A DNA stretch of 64,000 bases. It comes from Thermoanaerobaculia bacterium (GTDB lineage Bacteria; Acidobacteriota; Thermoanaerobaculia; Multivoradales; Multivoraceae). Shown here in pieces: positions 1-8,130 of this stretch (position 1 is the stretch's first letter; the number at the start of each line of letters is the position of its first letter). The notes beneath the pieces were generated by a model that did not search any database, was not told where the DNA came from, and saw only the letters and a list, made by a program, of their open reading frames with translations. The position numbers were made by a program, and so were the translations under genes. The stretch spans positions 1 through 64,000 of the forward strand of contig JAJEBV010000001.1 in the NCBI GenBank assembly GCA_022822365.1. Reading direction: 5' to 3'.

Positions 1-5
1 CTGGG

Positions 6-737
6 ATGGCTGGCACGCTGGCTCGAACCGTGAACCGACCCTTCGGGAGGCCTGCGGCCGTCGCCGCGGCGGTGGTGGCCGCGCTGGCGTTCGGGTTCTC
101 CCCGGCGGCGGCCCAGACCGCCGACGAACCCGGCGTCTACAAGGGCCGGAAGATCGCCGAAGTGATGTCGTTTCAGGGCGCCGGTTGGCTGGAGCGCGCC
201 TCGCGGATCGAAGAGGAGAACCCCGACGCGCTGATGGCCGCCCTGCCGATCGAGGAAGGGATGCTGGTCGTCGACATCGGTTGCGGCTCGGGCTACTACG
301 CCCGCCGCCTGGCCGCGGTGGTCGGCCCGGAAGGCAGCGTGCTGTGCAACGACATTCAGCCGCAGATGCTGCGGATCGCGGAGGAACTCGCCCGCCGCGA
401 GGGCGTCACGAACGTGTCGACGGTGCTGGGCACGGAGGACGATCCGAAGCTGCCCGAGGGCGAGGTCGACCTGATGCTGCTGGTCGACGTGTACCACGAG
501 TTTTCGGAGCCCGAGGCGATGCTCGAGGCGATGCGGGAAGCGCTTTCGCCCGACGGTGTGATCGCCCTGGCGGAGTTCCGGCTCGAGGGCCGCACGGCGG
601 CTCACATCAAGCTCGATCACCGGATGTCGATCGATCAGGTGATGAAGGAGTGGATTCCGGCGGGCTACGAACTCGTCGAACGGATCGACTCGCTGCCGAC
701 CCAGCACCTGTTCCTGTTCCGCGCCGCCCGCGACTAG
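6..737 (+). CDS. Exported class I SAM-dependent methyltransferase
   Basis: The 243-residue protein starts with a hydrophobic, Ala-rich signal-peptide-like segment (about residues 14-36, likely cut after AAAQ), so the enzyme probably acts outside the cytoplasm. SAM-binding motif I, VVDIGCGSGYYA, lies at residues 88-99, followed by a DxVxxxxV-like acidic loop (NDIQPQML) and a motif near 'LLVDVYHEF'. This order is that of the Methyltransf_11/25 families; the substrate is not evident. An exported methyltransferase is unusual because SAM is cytoplasmic, although similar annotated proteins are common in environmental Acidobacteriota-like genomes. The gene is convergent with the sulfatase, 8 bp apart. 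The start is 5 bp from the window edge, so an upstream partner cannot be seen. Confidence 0.8.
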   Translation: MAGTLARTVNRPFGRPAAVAAAVVAALAFGFSPAAAQTADEPGVYKGRKIAEVMSFQGAGWLERASRIEEENPDALMAALPIEEGMLVVDIGCGSGYYARRLAAVVGPEGSVLCNDIQPQMLRIAEELARREGVTNVSTVLGTEDDPKLPEGEVDLMLLVDVYHEFSEPEAMLEAMREALSPDGVIALAEFRLEGRTAAHIKLDHRMSIDQVMKEWIPAGYELVERIDSLPTQHLFLFRAARD

Positions 738-745
738 AGAAGGCC

Positions 746-2350
746 CTACCGGCTCTGCGGCATCGCCGCCGACACGGACTCGCGCCAGGCGTGGAGCCGG
801 TCACGCAGTTCAGCGGCTTTCGCGGACTGCTCGGCGGCGAGATCGCGCCGCTCGCCCGGGTCGTTCTCCAGGTCGAAGAGCTGCACCGTGCCGTTCTCGA
901 AGTACTCCAGCAGCTTGTAGGCGCCGTCGCGGACCGCCCCGCCGGGGCTCTGCATCCCGTGATTGCTGTAGTGGGGGAAGTGCCAGTAGATCGCTCCGCG
1001 CTCGAAGTCCTCGCCCCTGACGGCCGCGGCGAAGCTCATGCCGTCGAGGTGCTGGTCGGGCCGGGGCGGCAGACCGGCCATCTCCAGCAGCGTGGGGTAG
1101 AAGTCGGGGCTGATGACCGGCTCGTCGCGGACCGCGCCGGCTTGCCCCGCGCCCGGCCAGCGGACGATGAGCGGAACGCGGATCCCGCCCTCGTACAGCC
1201 AGCCCTTGGCGCCGCGCAGCGGCAGGTTCGACGTGGAGTAGGCGACGTCCAGCAGGTCGGCGGGTATCTTCCTCGCGGGGTTGCCGAGATTGGCCGCCGC
1301 CATTCCTCCGTTGTCCGAGTAGAAGACGACGATCGTGTTTTCGGTCAGTCCCAGCCGGTCGAGTGTGCTCTGCACGCGTCCCAGGCTGTCGTCGATGGCG
1401 GTGACCATCGCCGCGAACTCGACGTTGTCCTGGTGCTGCTTGATCTTGACGGTGTTCTGGGGCAGTACGCTGTGCTCTTGATGCGACGGCTGCTCCAGCA
1501 GAGCGTTCAGTTGCGCGCGTGAAAGCGGTTCGGGATCGTCGGGGTTGCCTTCCAGGAGAAAGGCCGGCCCGGCCGGAGGCTCCATTCGCGCCGCCTTCTC
1601 GCGGTACTTCAGGACGAGATCCGGGCGTCCCTCGATCGGGTCGTGCACGGCGAAGTGCGACAGGTAGACGAAGAAGGGGCCGTCCTGGCTCTGCTCGATG
1701 AACTCGACGGCGAAATCGGTCAGGCGGTCGGTCAGGTACTCGTCTTCCTCACCTTCGACGACCAGGCCGGCCATCAGGTACGGCGGGAAGTAACCGCCGC
1801 GAGGGGTCGAGCCGGGGAAGTCGGGCGCCTGCACGTCGAAGCCCTGGTGGAGCGGTCCTGCTTCGTCGCCGCCGAGGTGCCACTTGCCGAAGATCGCCGT
1901 GCTGTAGCCGTGTTCCCTGAGGGCTTCGGCGAGCGTCACTTCCTCCAGCGGCAGGGCCGCCAGCTTCTCGGCGCTCAACAGCCGTTCGAAGGCATGCGCC
2001 CTTCGGCCCGGCAACCAGTCCGTCAGGCGCAGCCTTGCCGGGTACTTGCCGGTCAGGAGCGAGGCCCGCGTGGGCGAACAGACGTGCGTCGCCGCGTACG
2101 CGTTCGTGAAGCGCACGCCCCGCTCGGCCAGGGCGTCGATGTGGGGCGTGTCGTAGAACGTGCTGCCGAAGACGCCGACGTCGCTCCATCCCATGTCGTC
2201 GACCAGGAAGAAGACGATGTTCGGCGGTCGCTCCGCCGCAACCCCGGCAGCCGGCGAGGACGCCGGCGCATCCGGTTCCGCAGCGCAGGCTCCCAGGACG
2301 AGAGGCACGCCGAGCGCGGCGAGCCAGGCTGGGAACAGCCCGCGTTTCAC
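746..2350 (-). CDS. Sulfatase (arylsulfatase family), predicted lipoprotein
   Basis: A 534-residue alkaline-phosphatase-superfamily sulfatase. The N-terminus has a short basic stretch, a hydrophobic core and a lipobox (LGAC, Cys22), so a lipid-anchored envelope enzyme is likely. The metal-binding DD pair is at residues 51-52 (FFLVDDMGW). The sulfatase signature CSPTRASLLTGKYP starts at Cys91, the residue normally converted to formylglycine. Downstream, GKWHLGG and YSDNGG are typical sulfatase blocks. It hydrolyses a sulfate ester, possibly of a polysaccharide, but the substrate cannot be read from sequence. The GTG start overlaps the hemB stop as GTGA, so it is probably translated from the same transcript as hemB, although the two functions look unrelated. 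No sulfatase-maturating enzyme is seen in the window. Confidence 0.9.
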   Translation of the reverse strand: MKRGLFPAWLAALGVPLVLGACAAEPDAPASSPAAGVAAERPPNIVFFLVDDMGWSDVGVFGSTFYDTPHIDALAERGVRFTNAYAATHVCSPTRASLLTGKYPARLRLTDWLPGRRAHAFERLLSAEKLAALPLEEVTLAEALREHGYSTAIFGKWHLGGDEAGPLHQGFDVQAPDFPGSTPRGGYFPPYLMAGLVVEGEEDEYLTDRLTDFAVEFIEQSQDGPFFVYLSHFAVHDPIEGRPDLVLKYREKAARMEPPAGPAFLLEGNPDDPEPLSRAQLNALLEQPSHQEHSVLPQNTVKIKQHQDNVEFAAMVTAIDDSLGRVQSTLDRLGLTENTIVVFYSDNGGMAAANLGNPARKIPADLLDVAYSTSNLPLRGAKGWLYEGGIRVPLIVRWPGAGQAGAVRDEPVISPDFYPTLLEMAGLPPRPDQHLDGMSFAAAVRGEDFERGAIYWHFPHYSNHGMQSPGGAVRDGAYKLLEYFENGTVQLFDLENDPGERRDLAAEQSAKAAELRDRLHAWRESVSAAMPQSR

Positions 2351-3327
2351 CGGTTCAGAACTTCCGCGCAGTGGCGTGCGAAGTAGGTCAGGATCATGTC
2401 GGCGCCGGCCCGGCGAATCGAGGTCAGGGTCTCCAGCATCAGGGCGTCGCCGTCCATCCAGCCGTTCGCGGCGACCGCCTGAATCATCGCGTACTCGCCG
2501 CTCACCTGGTAGGCGGCGACCGGCAGGTCGACCGCCTCGCGGACCGCGCGGATCACGTCGAGGTAGGCGAGGGCGGGTTTGACCATGACCACGTCGGCCC
2601 CCTCCTCGACGTCGAGGCGGGCTTCGCGCACCGCCTCGCGGACGTTCGCCGGGTCCATCTGGTACGTCTTCTTGTCGCCGGCGCGCGGCGCCGAGTCCAG
2701 GGCGTCGCGGAACGGCCCGTAGAAGTTCGACGCGTACTTGGACGTGTAGCTGAGGATCCCGACCTGGTCGTGGCCGGCGCCGTCGAGGGCGGTGCGGATG
2801 GCTCCCACCCGGCCGTCCATCATGTCCGAGGGGGCGATGACGTCGGCGCCGGCGTCGGCCTGGGAGACGGCGGTGGCGGCGAGGATCTCGAGCGTCGGGT
2901 CGTTGAGGATCTCGCCGTCCTCGACCAGTCCGTCGTGGCCGTCGCTGGAGTACGGATCCATCGCCACGTCGGTGATGACGAGCAGGTCGGGCAACGCAGA
3001 CTTCAGTTCACGCACGGCGCGCTGGACCAGACCGTCCGGGTCCAGGGCGCCGGTGGCGGAGCGGTCCTTCAACTCGTCGTCCACGGCTGGAAACAGCGCC
3101 ACGGCCGGCACGCCGAGCGTGTGGGCCGCGCGGCTCTCGGCGACGAGCCGATCGATCGTCAGCCGTGCCTGGCCGGGCATCGAGTCGATCGGCTCGGCCG
3201 CGTTCCGGCCCTCCATGACGAAGAGCGGGTAGATCAGCCGGTCCGGGCCGAGGTCCGTTTCGCGGACCAGGGAGCGGATCGCCGCGGAGCGCCGGTTGCG
3301 GCGGGGACGGATGGGCAACTGGCGCAT
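2347..3327 (-). CDS. hemB: Porphobilinogen synthase (delta-aminolevulinate dehydratase)
   Basis: Condenses two 5-aminolevulinate molecules to porphobilinogen in tetrapyrrole synthesis. I chose the ATG at 3327, which gives 326 residues beginning MRQLPIRPRRNRRS, the usual family length; the frame stays open further upstream but that extension is not family-like. The Schiff-base lysines are visible in YTSKYASNFYG and VMVKPALAYLD. The metal-binding segment reads DVAMDPYSSDGHDG, the aspartate-rich version found in Mg/K-type plant and Pseudomonas-like enzymes, rather than the cysteine triad of Zn-type HemB. Its stop overlaps the GTG start of the downstream sulfatase. The divergent DUF4336 gene starts 99 bp away, so both promoters should lie between 3328 and 3426. 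Confidence 0.95.
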   Translation of the reverse strand: MRQLPIRPRRNRRSAAIRSLVRETDLGPDRLIYPLFVMEGRNAAEPIDSMPGQARLTIDRLVAESRAAHTLGVPAVALFPAVDDELKDRSATGALDPDGLVQRAVRELKSALPDLLVITDVAMDPYSSDGHDGLVEDGEILNDPTLEILAATAVSQADAGADVIAPSDMMDGRVGAIRTALDGAGHDQVGILSYTSKYASNFYGPFRDALDSAPRAGDKKTYQMDPANVREAVREARLDVEEGADVVMVKPALAYLDVIRAVREAVDLPVAAYQVSGEYAMIQAVAANGWMDGDALMLETLTSIRRAGADMILTYFARHCAEVLNR

Positions 3328-3426
3328 GGCCGGGGATTCTACGCGCATGGAGCCGGCCGCGACCGCGTGCGCCGGCGCGCCCTTCGACGCCGTCGGTTCC
3401 ATGGGAGCGGACCTATACTTGCCGCC

Positions 3427-4158
3427 ATGGCGCTCAGGGAGATATGCCGGGATCTCTGGATCGCCGACCACGACCAGAAGATCCCCATGGGCTTCACGGT
3501 GCCCGCCCGCATGACGGTTGTTCGCCTGGGCGACGGGGAGCTGTGGTTGTACTCACCGGGGCCGATCGACGACCGGATGGCGGAGGAGATTCAGAGCCTC
3601 GGCCCGGTCCGATACCTGGTCGCGCCGAACCGCTTCCACCACCTTCATCTGCCCGCGGCCGTGGCGCGCTTTCCGGAGGCGGATGTTCTTGGCGCTCCCG
3701 GTTTGGCGGAGAAGCGCAAGGACGTGGCTTTTTCCGGAACCCTGGGCGTCGCCTCCGCGTGGGGCACGGAATTGCAGCCGATTCCCATCGACGGCATGCC
3801 CTCCTTCAACGAGGTCGCCTTCTGCCACCGCACGAGTGGGACACTGCTCGTGGCCGACCTGCTGTTCAACCTGCAGCAGGACCTGGGCTGGCTTGCGTCC
3901 CTCTACTTTCGACTCACCGGAGTCAGCCGTCGGGTCGCGATGAGCCGGATCTTCCGGCTCTCCATCCGCGACCGCGCGGCCTGCGCGGCGAGTTGTCTGC
4001 GCCTGTTGCAGTGCCCGTTCGACCGTCTGATTCCGTGCCACGGCGATGTGGTGGAGGAAGGAGCGAAGCCGCAGGTCGAGGCGGCGCTTGCGTGGATCTT
4101 CAAGGAACTTGAGACGCCTCCCGAGCCGACGCCGGCCGGGGCGGTGCCCGAAGTCTGA
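3427..4158 (+). CDS. DUF4336 / metallo-hydrolase-like protein
   Basis: A 243-residue cytoplasmic protein starting MALREICRDLWIADHDQ. The opening (protein 'wiad...', then PGPID and LVAPNRFHHLHL) and a late CHGDVV motif resemble the DUF4336 family, which has a beta-lactamase-like fold with a reduced set of metal ligands. Visible candidate ligands are the HHLH cluster (about residues 65-68) and the His in 'IPCHGDVV'. Function is unknown. The reading frame remains open for more than 1 kb upstream, but that part is antisense to hemB and has shadow composition, so the ATG at 3427 is preferred. The gene is followed 9 bp later by the CoA-transferase gene and may be cotranscribed with it. Confidence 0.65.
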   Translation: MALREICRDLWIADHDQKIPMGFTVPARMTVVRLGDGELWLYSPGPIDDRMAEEIQSLGPVRYLVAPNRFHHLHLPAAVARFPEADVLGAPGLAEKRKDVAFSGTLGVASAWGTELQPIPIDGMPSFNEVAFCHRTSGTLLVADLLFNLQQDLGWLASLYFRLTGVSRRVAMSRIFRLSIRDRAACAASCLRLLQCPFDRLIPCHGDVVEEGAKPQVEAALAWIFKELETPPEPTPAGAVPEV

Positions 4159-4167
4159 GCCCTCGCG

Positions 4168-5346
4168 ATGTCACTTCCCCTGGCGGACCTGCGGGTCCTC
4201 GATCTGACGATCGCACGCGCCGGGCCGACCGCGGTGCGGCAGCTCGCGGACTGGGGCGCCGACGTGGTGCGGATCGAACGCCCGCCGGCGCCCGGCAAGG
4301 AGATCGGGATCTCCCGCCGGCTCGGCCACGACTACCAGAACCTCCACCGCAACAAGCGCTGCCTGACGCTGGACCTGAAGAAGAACGAGGGCCGCGAGGT
4401 GCTGCTGCGCCTGGCCCGCGACGCGGACGTACTGGTCGAGAACTACCGCGCCGACGTGAAGCACCGCCTCGGTTTCGACTACGAGACCGTGCGGGGGATC
4501 AACCCGCGCATCGTCTACGCCAGCGTGTCCGGCTTCGGCCAGACGGGTCCGTACCGGGAACGCGGCGGCGTCGACCAGATCGCCCAGGGCCTGGGCGGCT
4601 TGATGTCGGTGACCGGCCTTCCCGGTCAGGGTCCGGTGCGGGTGGGCACGGCGATCTCCGACCTGGCGGCCGGGCTCTACCTCGCCTTCGGCATCATGGC
4701 GGCCCTCCGCGAGCGGGAGCGGTCGGGTGAGGGGCAGTGGGTGAGCACGTCCCTGCTCAAGGCAATGATCGGCATGCTCGACTTTCAGGCCGCGCGTTAC
4801 CTGGTCGAGGGCGAAGTTCCCGGCCAGCAGGGCAACCACCACCCGACGATCTCGCCGATGGGGACGTTCCCTGCGGCCGACGGCTGGGTGAACATCGCGG
4901 CCACCAGCGGCAAGCACTTTCGGGCGATGTGCCAGGCGCTCGGAGGCGAGGAGCTTCTCGAGCGTCCGGAGTACCGGAACTCGGCCGGACGAGTCGCCAA
5001 CCGGGACCGGCTCGAAGCCGAAGTCGCGGAGCTGACGCGCCGCTTCAAGGTGGATGAGCTCGTCGAGCTGCTCAACGAAGCCGGTCTGCCCTGCGGTCCG
5101 GTCTACGACGTGGGACAGACATTCGCCGACCCGCAGGTCGAGCACTCCGGGATTGCCGTGCCGCTGGAGCACCCCGACCTCGGCCCGGTGCGGCTCGTGG
5201 GCCAGCCGGTCCGGCTCCGGCGGACGCCCTTCGAACTGCGGAGCCGGGCGCCCGGTCTGGGCGAGCACAGCGACGAGATCCTCGCCGAGGCGGGGCTGGA
5301 AGACACCGAGATCGAGGCTCTGCGAGCCGCGGGAGTCGTCACGTGA
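4168..5346 (+). CDS. CaiB/BaiF family (class III) CoA-transferase
   Basis: A 392-residue family III CoA-transferase that moves CoA between acyl-CoA donors and carboxylate acceptors. Typical features are the N-terminal 'LADLRVLDLT', DLKKNEGRE, the SGFGQTGPYRERGG block and the catalytic aspartate in AISDLAAGL (Asp165), which forms the aspartyl-CoA anhydride in this family. The C-terminus contains PCGPVYDVGQTFADPQV, also conserved. Its TGA overlaps the GTG start of the next gene, a crotonase, implying coupled translation and a shared acyl-CoA pathway. The acyl substrate is unknown; carnitine, succinyl, formyl or racemase-type (AMACR-like) activities all occur in this family. Confidence 0.9.
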   Translation: MSLPLADLRVLDLTIARAGPTAVRQLADWGADVVRIERPPAPGKEIGISRRLGHDYQNLHRNKRCLTLDLKKNEGREVLLRLARDADVLVENYRADVKHRLGFDYETVRGINPRIVYASVSGFGQTGPYRERGGVDQIAQGLGGLMSVTGLPGQGPVRVGTAISDLAAGLYLAFGIMAALRERERSGEGQWVSTSLLKAMIGMLDFQAARYLVEGEVPGQQGNHHPTISPMGTFPAADGWVNIAATSGKHFRAMCQALGGEELLERPEYRNSAGRVANRDRLEAEVAELTRRFKVDELVELLNEAGLPCGPVYDVGQTFADPQVEHSGIAVPLEHPDLGPVRLVGQPVRLRRTPFELRSRAPGLGEHSDEILAEAGLEDTEIEALRAAGVVT

Positions 5347-6146
5347 ACGCGATCGAACTGCCGACGACGAAGATCAGGGCGAGGATCGACGACGGCGTCG
5401 GTTGGCTCACCTACAACAACCCGGAGCGGCGGAACGCGCTCTCGTTCGAGATGCAGGTCGCTTCGGCTCTCGCCCTGCGCCGGTTCCAGGAGGACGACGC
5501 GGTGCGCGTCGTCGTGCTGCGTGGAGCGGGCGACCGGGCCTTCGTCTCCGGCGCCGACATCTCCGAGTTCGAGAAGCTGCGGACGACCGTCGAGGCGCGC
5601 CAGCGCTACGACCAAGCCGGTCGCGAGACCGGCCGGGCGTTCGCCGCGCTGGAGAAGCCGCTGATCGCGATGGTCCGCGGCTACTGCCTGGGCGGCGGTC
5701 TGGCCACGGCACTCAACGCGGACCTGCGGATCGCCTCGGAGGATTCGCTGTTCGGGATCCCGGCCGGCCGCCTGGGCGTGGGTTACGGTTTCGCCGGGAT
5801 CAAGGTGCTGGTCGATCTCGTGGGGCCGTCCCGCACCAGCGAGATTCTGCTGACGGCGCGGCGGTTCACGGCCGCCGAGGCGCACCACATGGGGCTCATC
5901 GACCGGGTCACGACCGTCGATGACCTGGAGGCCACCGTCCGCGACCTGGCGGGAAGAATGGCAGCGAACGCCCCGTTGACTCTCCGGGCCGCCAAGCGCG
6001 CGATCAAGGAAGCCACGAAGGACCCGGAACGCCGCGACCTGGACCGCGTGAAGCAACTCGTCGAGGCCTGCTTCCGCTCCGATGACTACGTCGAAGGCCG
6101 GAAGGCGTTCCTCGAGAAGCGGCCGCCGCGGTTTCGGGGACGGTGA
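5343..6146 (+). CDS. Enoyl-CoA hydratase/isomerase (crotonase) family protein
   Basis: A 267-residue crotonase-fold protein. The oxyanion-hole segments are present: SGADISEFE and YCLGGGLATALNADLRIA. The segment that in canonical hydratases holds the first catalytic Glu (PE..LG..PG) reads IPAGRLGVGYG, with Ala in place of Glu, so simple hydratase chemistry is doubtful and an isomerase, hydrolase or ring-hydrolase activity is possible. It starts with a GTG overlapping the stop of the CoA-transferase by 4 nt, so the pair probably acts in sequence on the same CoA thioester. The C-terminus (GRKAFLEKRPPRFRG) is typical for the family. Confidence 0.88.
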   Translation: MNAIELPTTKIRARIDDGVGWLTYNNPERRNALSFEMQVASALALRRFQEDDAVRVVVLRGAGDRAFVSGADISEFEKLRTTVEARQRYDQAGRETGRAFAALEKPLIAMVRGYCLGGGLATALNADLRIASEDSLFGIPAGRLGVGYGFAGIKVLVDLVGPSRTSEILLTARRFTAAEAHHMGLIDRVTTVDDLEATVRDLAGRMAANAPLTLRAAKRAIKEATKDPERRDLDRVKQLVEACFRSDDYVEGRKAFLEKRPPRFRGR

Positions 6147-6186
6147 CGACACCTCCCGTCCTGCCGGAGCGGGCACGACGACCGCT

Positions 6187-6972
6187 GTGAACGAAGCGCT
6201 GCTCGAGCTCGCCAACGTGACGGTCGTGCGCGGCGGCCGCCGGGCGCTCGACGGCGTGACGCTTTCGATCCCGCGCGGACAGAACACGGCCGTCCTCGGT
6301 CCGAACGGCGCCGGCAAGTCGACCCTGCTGCGGATGCTGAACGGCGAGTTCTTTCCGGTTCGGGGACCCGGCGTCCGGATGCGGTTGCTGGGCCGGGATC
6401 GATGGAACGTGTTCGACGTGCGCCGTCAGCTCGGCGTCGTGTCGCACGAACTGCAGGCGACGCACCACGGCTGGCTCAAGGGCAGGGATGTGGTCTGCTC
6501 GGGTTTCTTCGCCAGCGTCGGCGTCTACCGGCACCAGGGCCTGACGGACGCGCAGCGGCGCCGAGCCGCGGCGGCGGCGGCGAGCCAGGGCGCCGGCGAG
6601 CTGCTGGAGCGCCGCTTCGACACGTTGTCCTCCGGAGAGCAACGTCGCCTGCTGCTGGCGCGGGCCCTGGTCCATGAGCCGCACACGCTGCTGCTCGACG
6701 AGCCTGCCACCGGCCTGGACCTGCGGGCCGCGTTCGGGCTGATGGAACGGCTGCGGGCCCTGGTGTCGGCTGGCACGACGCTGATCATCGTCACCCACCA
6801 CGTCGATCAGATTCCGCCCGAGGTCGAGCGGATCGTCCTGCTCAAGGCGGGTCGAGTGTTCGCGGAAGGGCCGAAGGATGAAGTCCTGACGAGCGCGACG
6901 CTGTCCGACCTGTTCGAGGTCGGCGTGCAGTTGGTGGAGCGCGACGGCCACTTCCAGGTGCTCCCCAGCTAA
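6187..6972 (+). CDS. ABC transporter ATP-binding protein (ModF/YlmA-like)
   Basis: A stand-alone ATPase of about 261 residues when started at the GTG at 6187 (VNEALLELANV); the open frame extends further upstream but would overlap the crotonase gene. Walker A is GPNGAGKST, the ABC signature is LSSGEQRRLLLARAL, and Walker B with D-loop is LLLDEPATGLD; a switch His follows in IIVTHH. The signature has Ser in place of the first Gly (LSSGE), a common variant. No permease gene is adjacent, so it may pair with an unlinked permease or be a soluble ABC-type regulator. The gene is followed by a hairpin repeat rather than another operon member. Confidence 0.85.
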   Translation: MNEALLELANVTVVRGGRRALDGVTLSIPRGQNTAVLGPNGAGKSTLLRMLNGEFFPVRGPGVRMRLLGRDRWNVFDVRRQLGVVSHELQATHHGWLKGRDVVCSGFFASVGVYRHQGLTDAQRRRAAAAAASQGAGELLERRFDTLSSGEQRRLLLARALVHEPHTLLLDEPATGLDLRAAFGLMERLRALVSAGTTLIIVTHHVDQIPPEVERIVLLKAGRVFAEGPKDEVLTSATLSDLFEVGVQLVERDGHFQVLPS

Positions 6973-6982
6973 CCGCCGTCCA

Positions 6983-7052
6983 CTGGGTGCGCCGGCGCCC
7001 CCGCCGGCTGCCGCCGAAGGCGGCCTGAAACTCGCCGGCCGAAGGCCGGCAC
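6983..7052. repeat. Dispersed hairpin repeat, locus 1
   Basis: Begins with the family core CTGGGTGCGCCGGCGCCCCC followed by GCCGGC (6983-7008). Two further palindromes follow: TGCCGCCGAAGGCGGC and GCCGGCCGAAGGCCGGC (7034-7050). Related modules recur near 31205, 33384, 42271 and 50723. It sits between the ABC-ATPase stop and the next gene's start and could act as a transcript-end stem-loop. Confidence 0.7.
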
Positions 7053-7083
7053 CTTTCTCCTGGCCGCGCTACGATGCCGGTAA

Positions 7084-8130
7084 GTGCTCCCACGCCGACT
7101 GTTCCTTCTCGCGACGACCGCAGCGCTACTGGCCGTCGCGGGACCGCTCGCCGCAGCCGACAGCGCGGGCTGTTCGGCCGGCACCGGCAGCGTGTCGGCC
7201 GAGCCCGGCGCCAGCGTCGACCTGGAGCTCGCCCACGGCGGCCTGATCCGGAGCTACAGACTCCACCTTCCGGTCCGCTACGACGGCGCCTCGCCGGCGC
7301 CGCTGTGGCTGCACGTCCACGGCTACACAGGCAGCGCCCGGCACAGCGACGGCTGGACGGGGCTGTCGGAGCTCTCCGACCGCGAGGGCTTCGTCCTCGT
7401 GTACCCGCAGGGCACGTCCTTCGAGGCCTCCGTGGGTCCGCCGGGCCGGAGCCGGAACGCGACGATCACGTCCTGGAACGATCTCGCCTGCAGTGCGCCG
7501 GTACAGCCAGGCGCGCCCGCCTGCCGGGAGGACGCGGACTCGTACCCCTGTCCGCCGGAGTGCGGCGAGTGCGGCCCGTGCAACTGGTGCTCCTGTCACG
7601 ACGACGTCGGCTACCTCGCCGCCCTGATCGACCACCTCTCGGCGGAGCTCTGTATCGACACCGACCGCGTGTTCGCCTCCGGCTACAGCAACGGCGGCAT
7701 GTTCGTCCACCGGCTCGGCTGCGCCCTCGGTGAACATCTGGCCGCGGTGGCGCCGATGCACGGTTACCTGGCGCGCGGCTTCAACTGCGCCGCCGAGGCG
7801 CCCGGCCCGTCCATGCTGCTGGTCGGCGGCACGAGCGATCGCACCGTCCCGATCGACGGTTCGCACGCCAGCGACGGCTACATCTACACGTCGCAGGAGG
7901 CGGTGGCAGAGCAGTGGGCCGCGTCCCAGTCCTGCAGCGCCGAACCGGTCGCGGTCGAGACGCCCTGGGACGGCCGGCGGGAGTTGAGCTGCGTCGAGTA
8001 CCCCGGCTGCGCCGCTGACCGCGCCGTTCGCAGTTGCTCCTGGAACGGCGCCCACGTCTGGCCGCGCGACGACGCCGGCAACTTCGGCGGCGAGTTGATG
8101 TGGCGCTTCTTCAGCGAAGCGGAGCGCTAG
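7084..8130 (+). CDS. Secreted PHB-depolymerase/feruloyl-esterase-like hydrolase
   Basis: A 348-residue alpha/beta hydrolase of the LpqC / esterase-PHB-depolymerase type, with a GTG start and a clear signal peptide (MLPRRLFLLATTAALLAVAG, cut near AAADS). The nucleophile elbow is GYSNGG, with the serine in FASGYSNGGMFVHRLG; the oxyanion strand LWLHVHGYTG is also typical. A cysteine-rich insertion around residues 140-180 (CSAP, CREDADSYPCPPECGEC, CNWCSC) and further cysteines near the C-terminus (CAADRAVRSCSW) indicate several disulfides, consistent with export. Likely substrates are aromatic esters or polyesters; the exact one is unknown. Its stop codon overlaps the stop of the convergent Ldh gene. 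Confidence 0.83.
   Translation: MLPRRLFLLATTAALLAVAGPLAAADSAGCSAGTGSVSAEPGASVDLELAHGGLIRSYRLHLPVRYDGASPAPLWLHVHGYTGSARHSDGWTGLSELSDREGFVLVYPQGTSFEASVGPPGRSRNATITSWNDLACSAPVQPGAPACREDADSYPCPPECGECGPCNWCSCHDDVGYLAALIDHLSAELCIDTDRVFASGYSNGGMFVHRLGCALGEHLAAVAPMHGYLARGFNCAAEAPGPSMLLVGGTSDRTVPIDGSHASDGYIYTSQEAVAEQWAASQSCSAEPVAVETPWDGRRELSCVEYPGCAADRAVRSCSWNGAHVWPRDDAGNFGGELMWRFFSEAER

Noticed and set aside
2371-3426. Upstream extension of the DUF4336 frame
   Set aside because: Antisense to hemB, with shadow composition; the family-like N-terminus begins at 3427.
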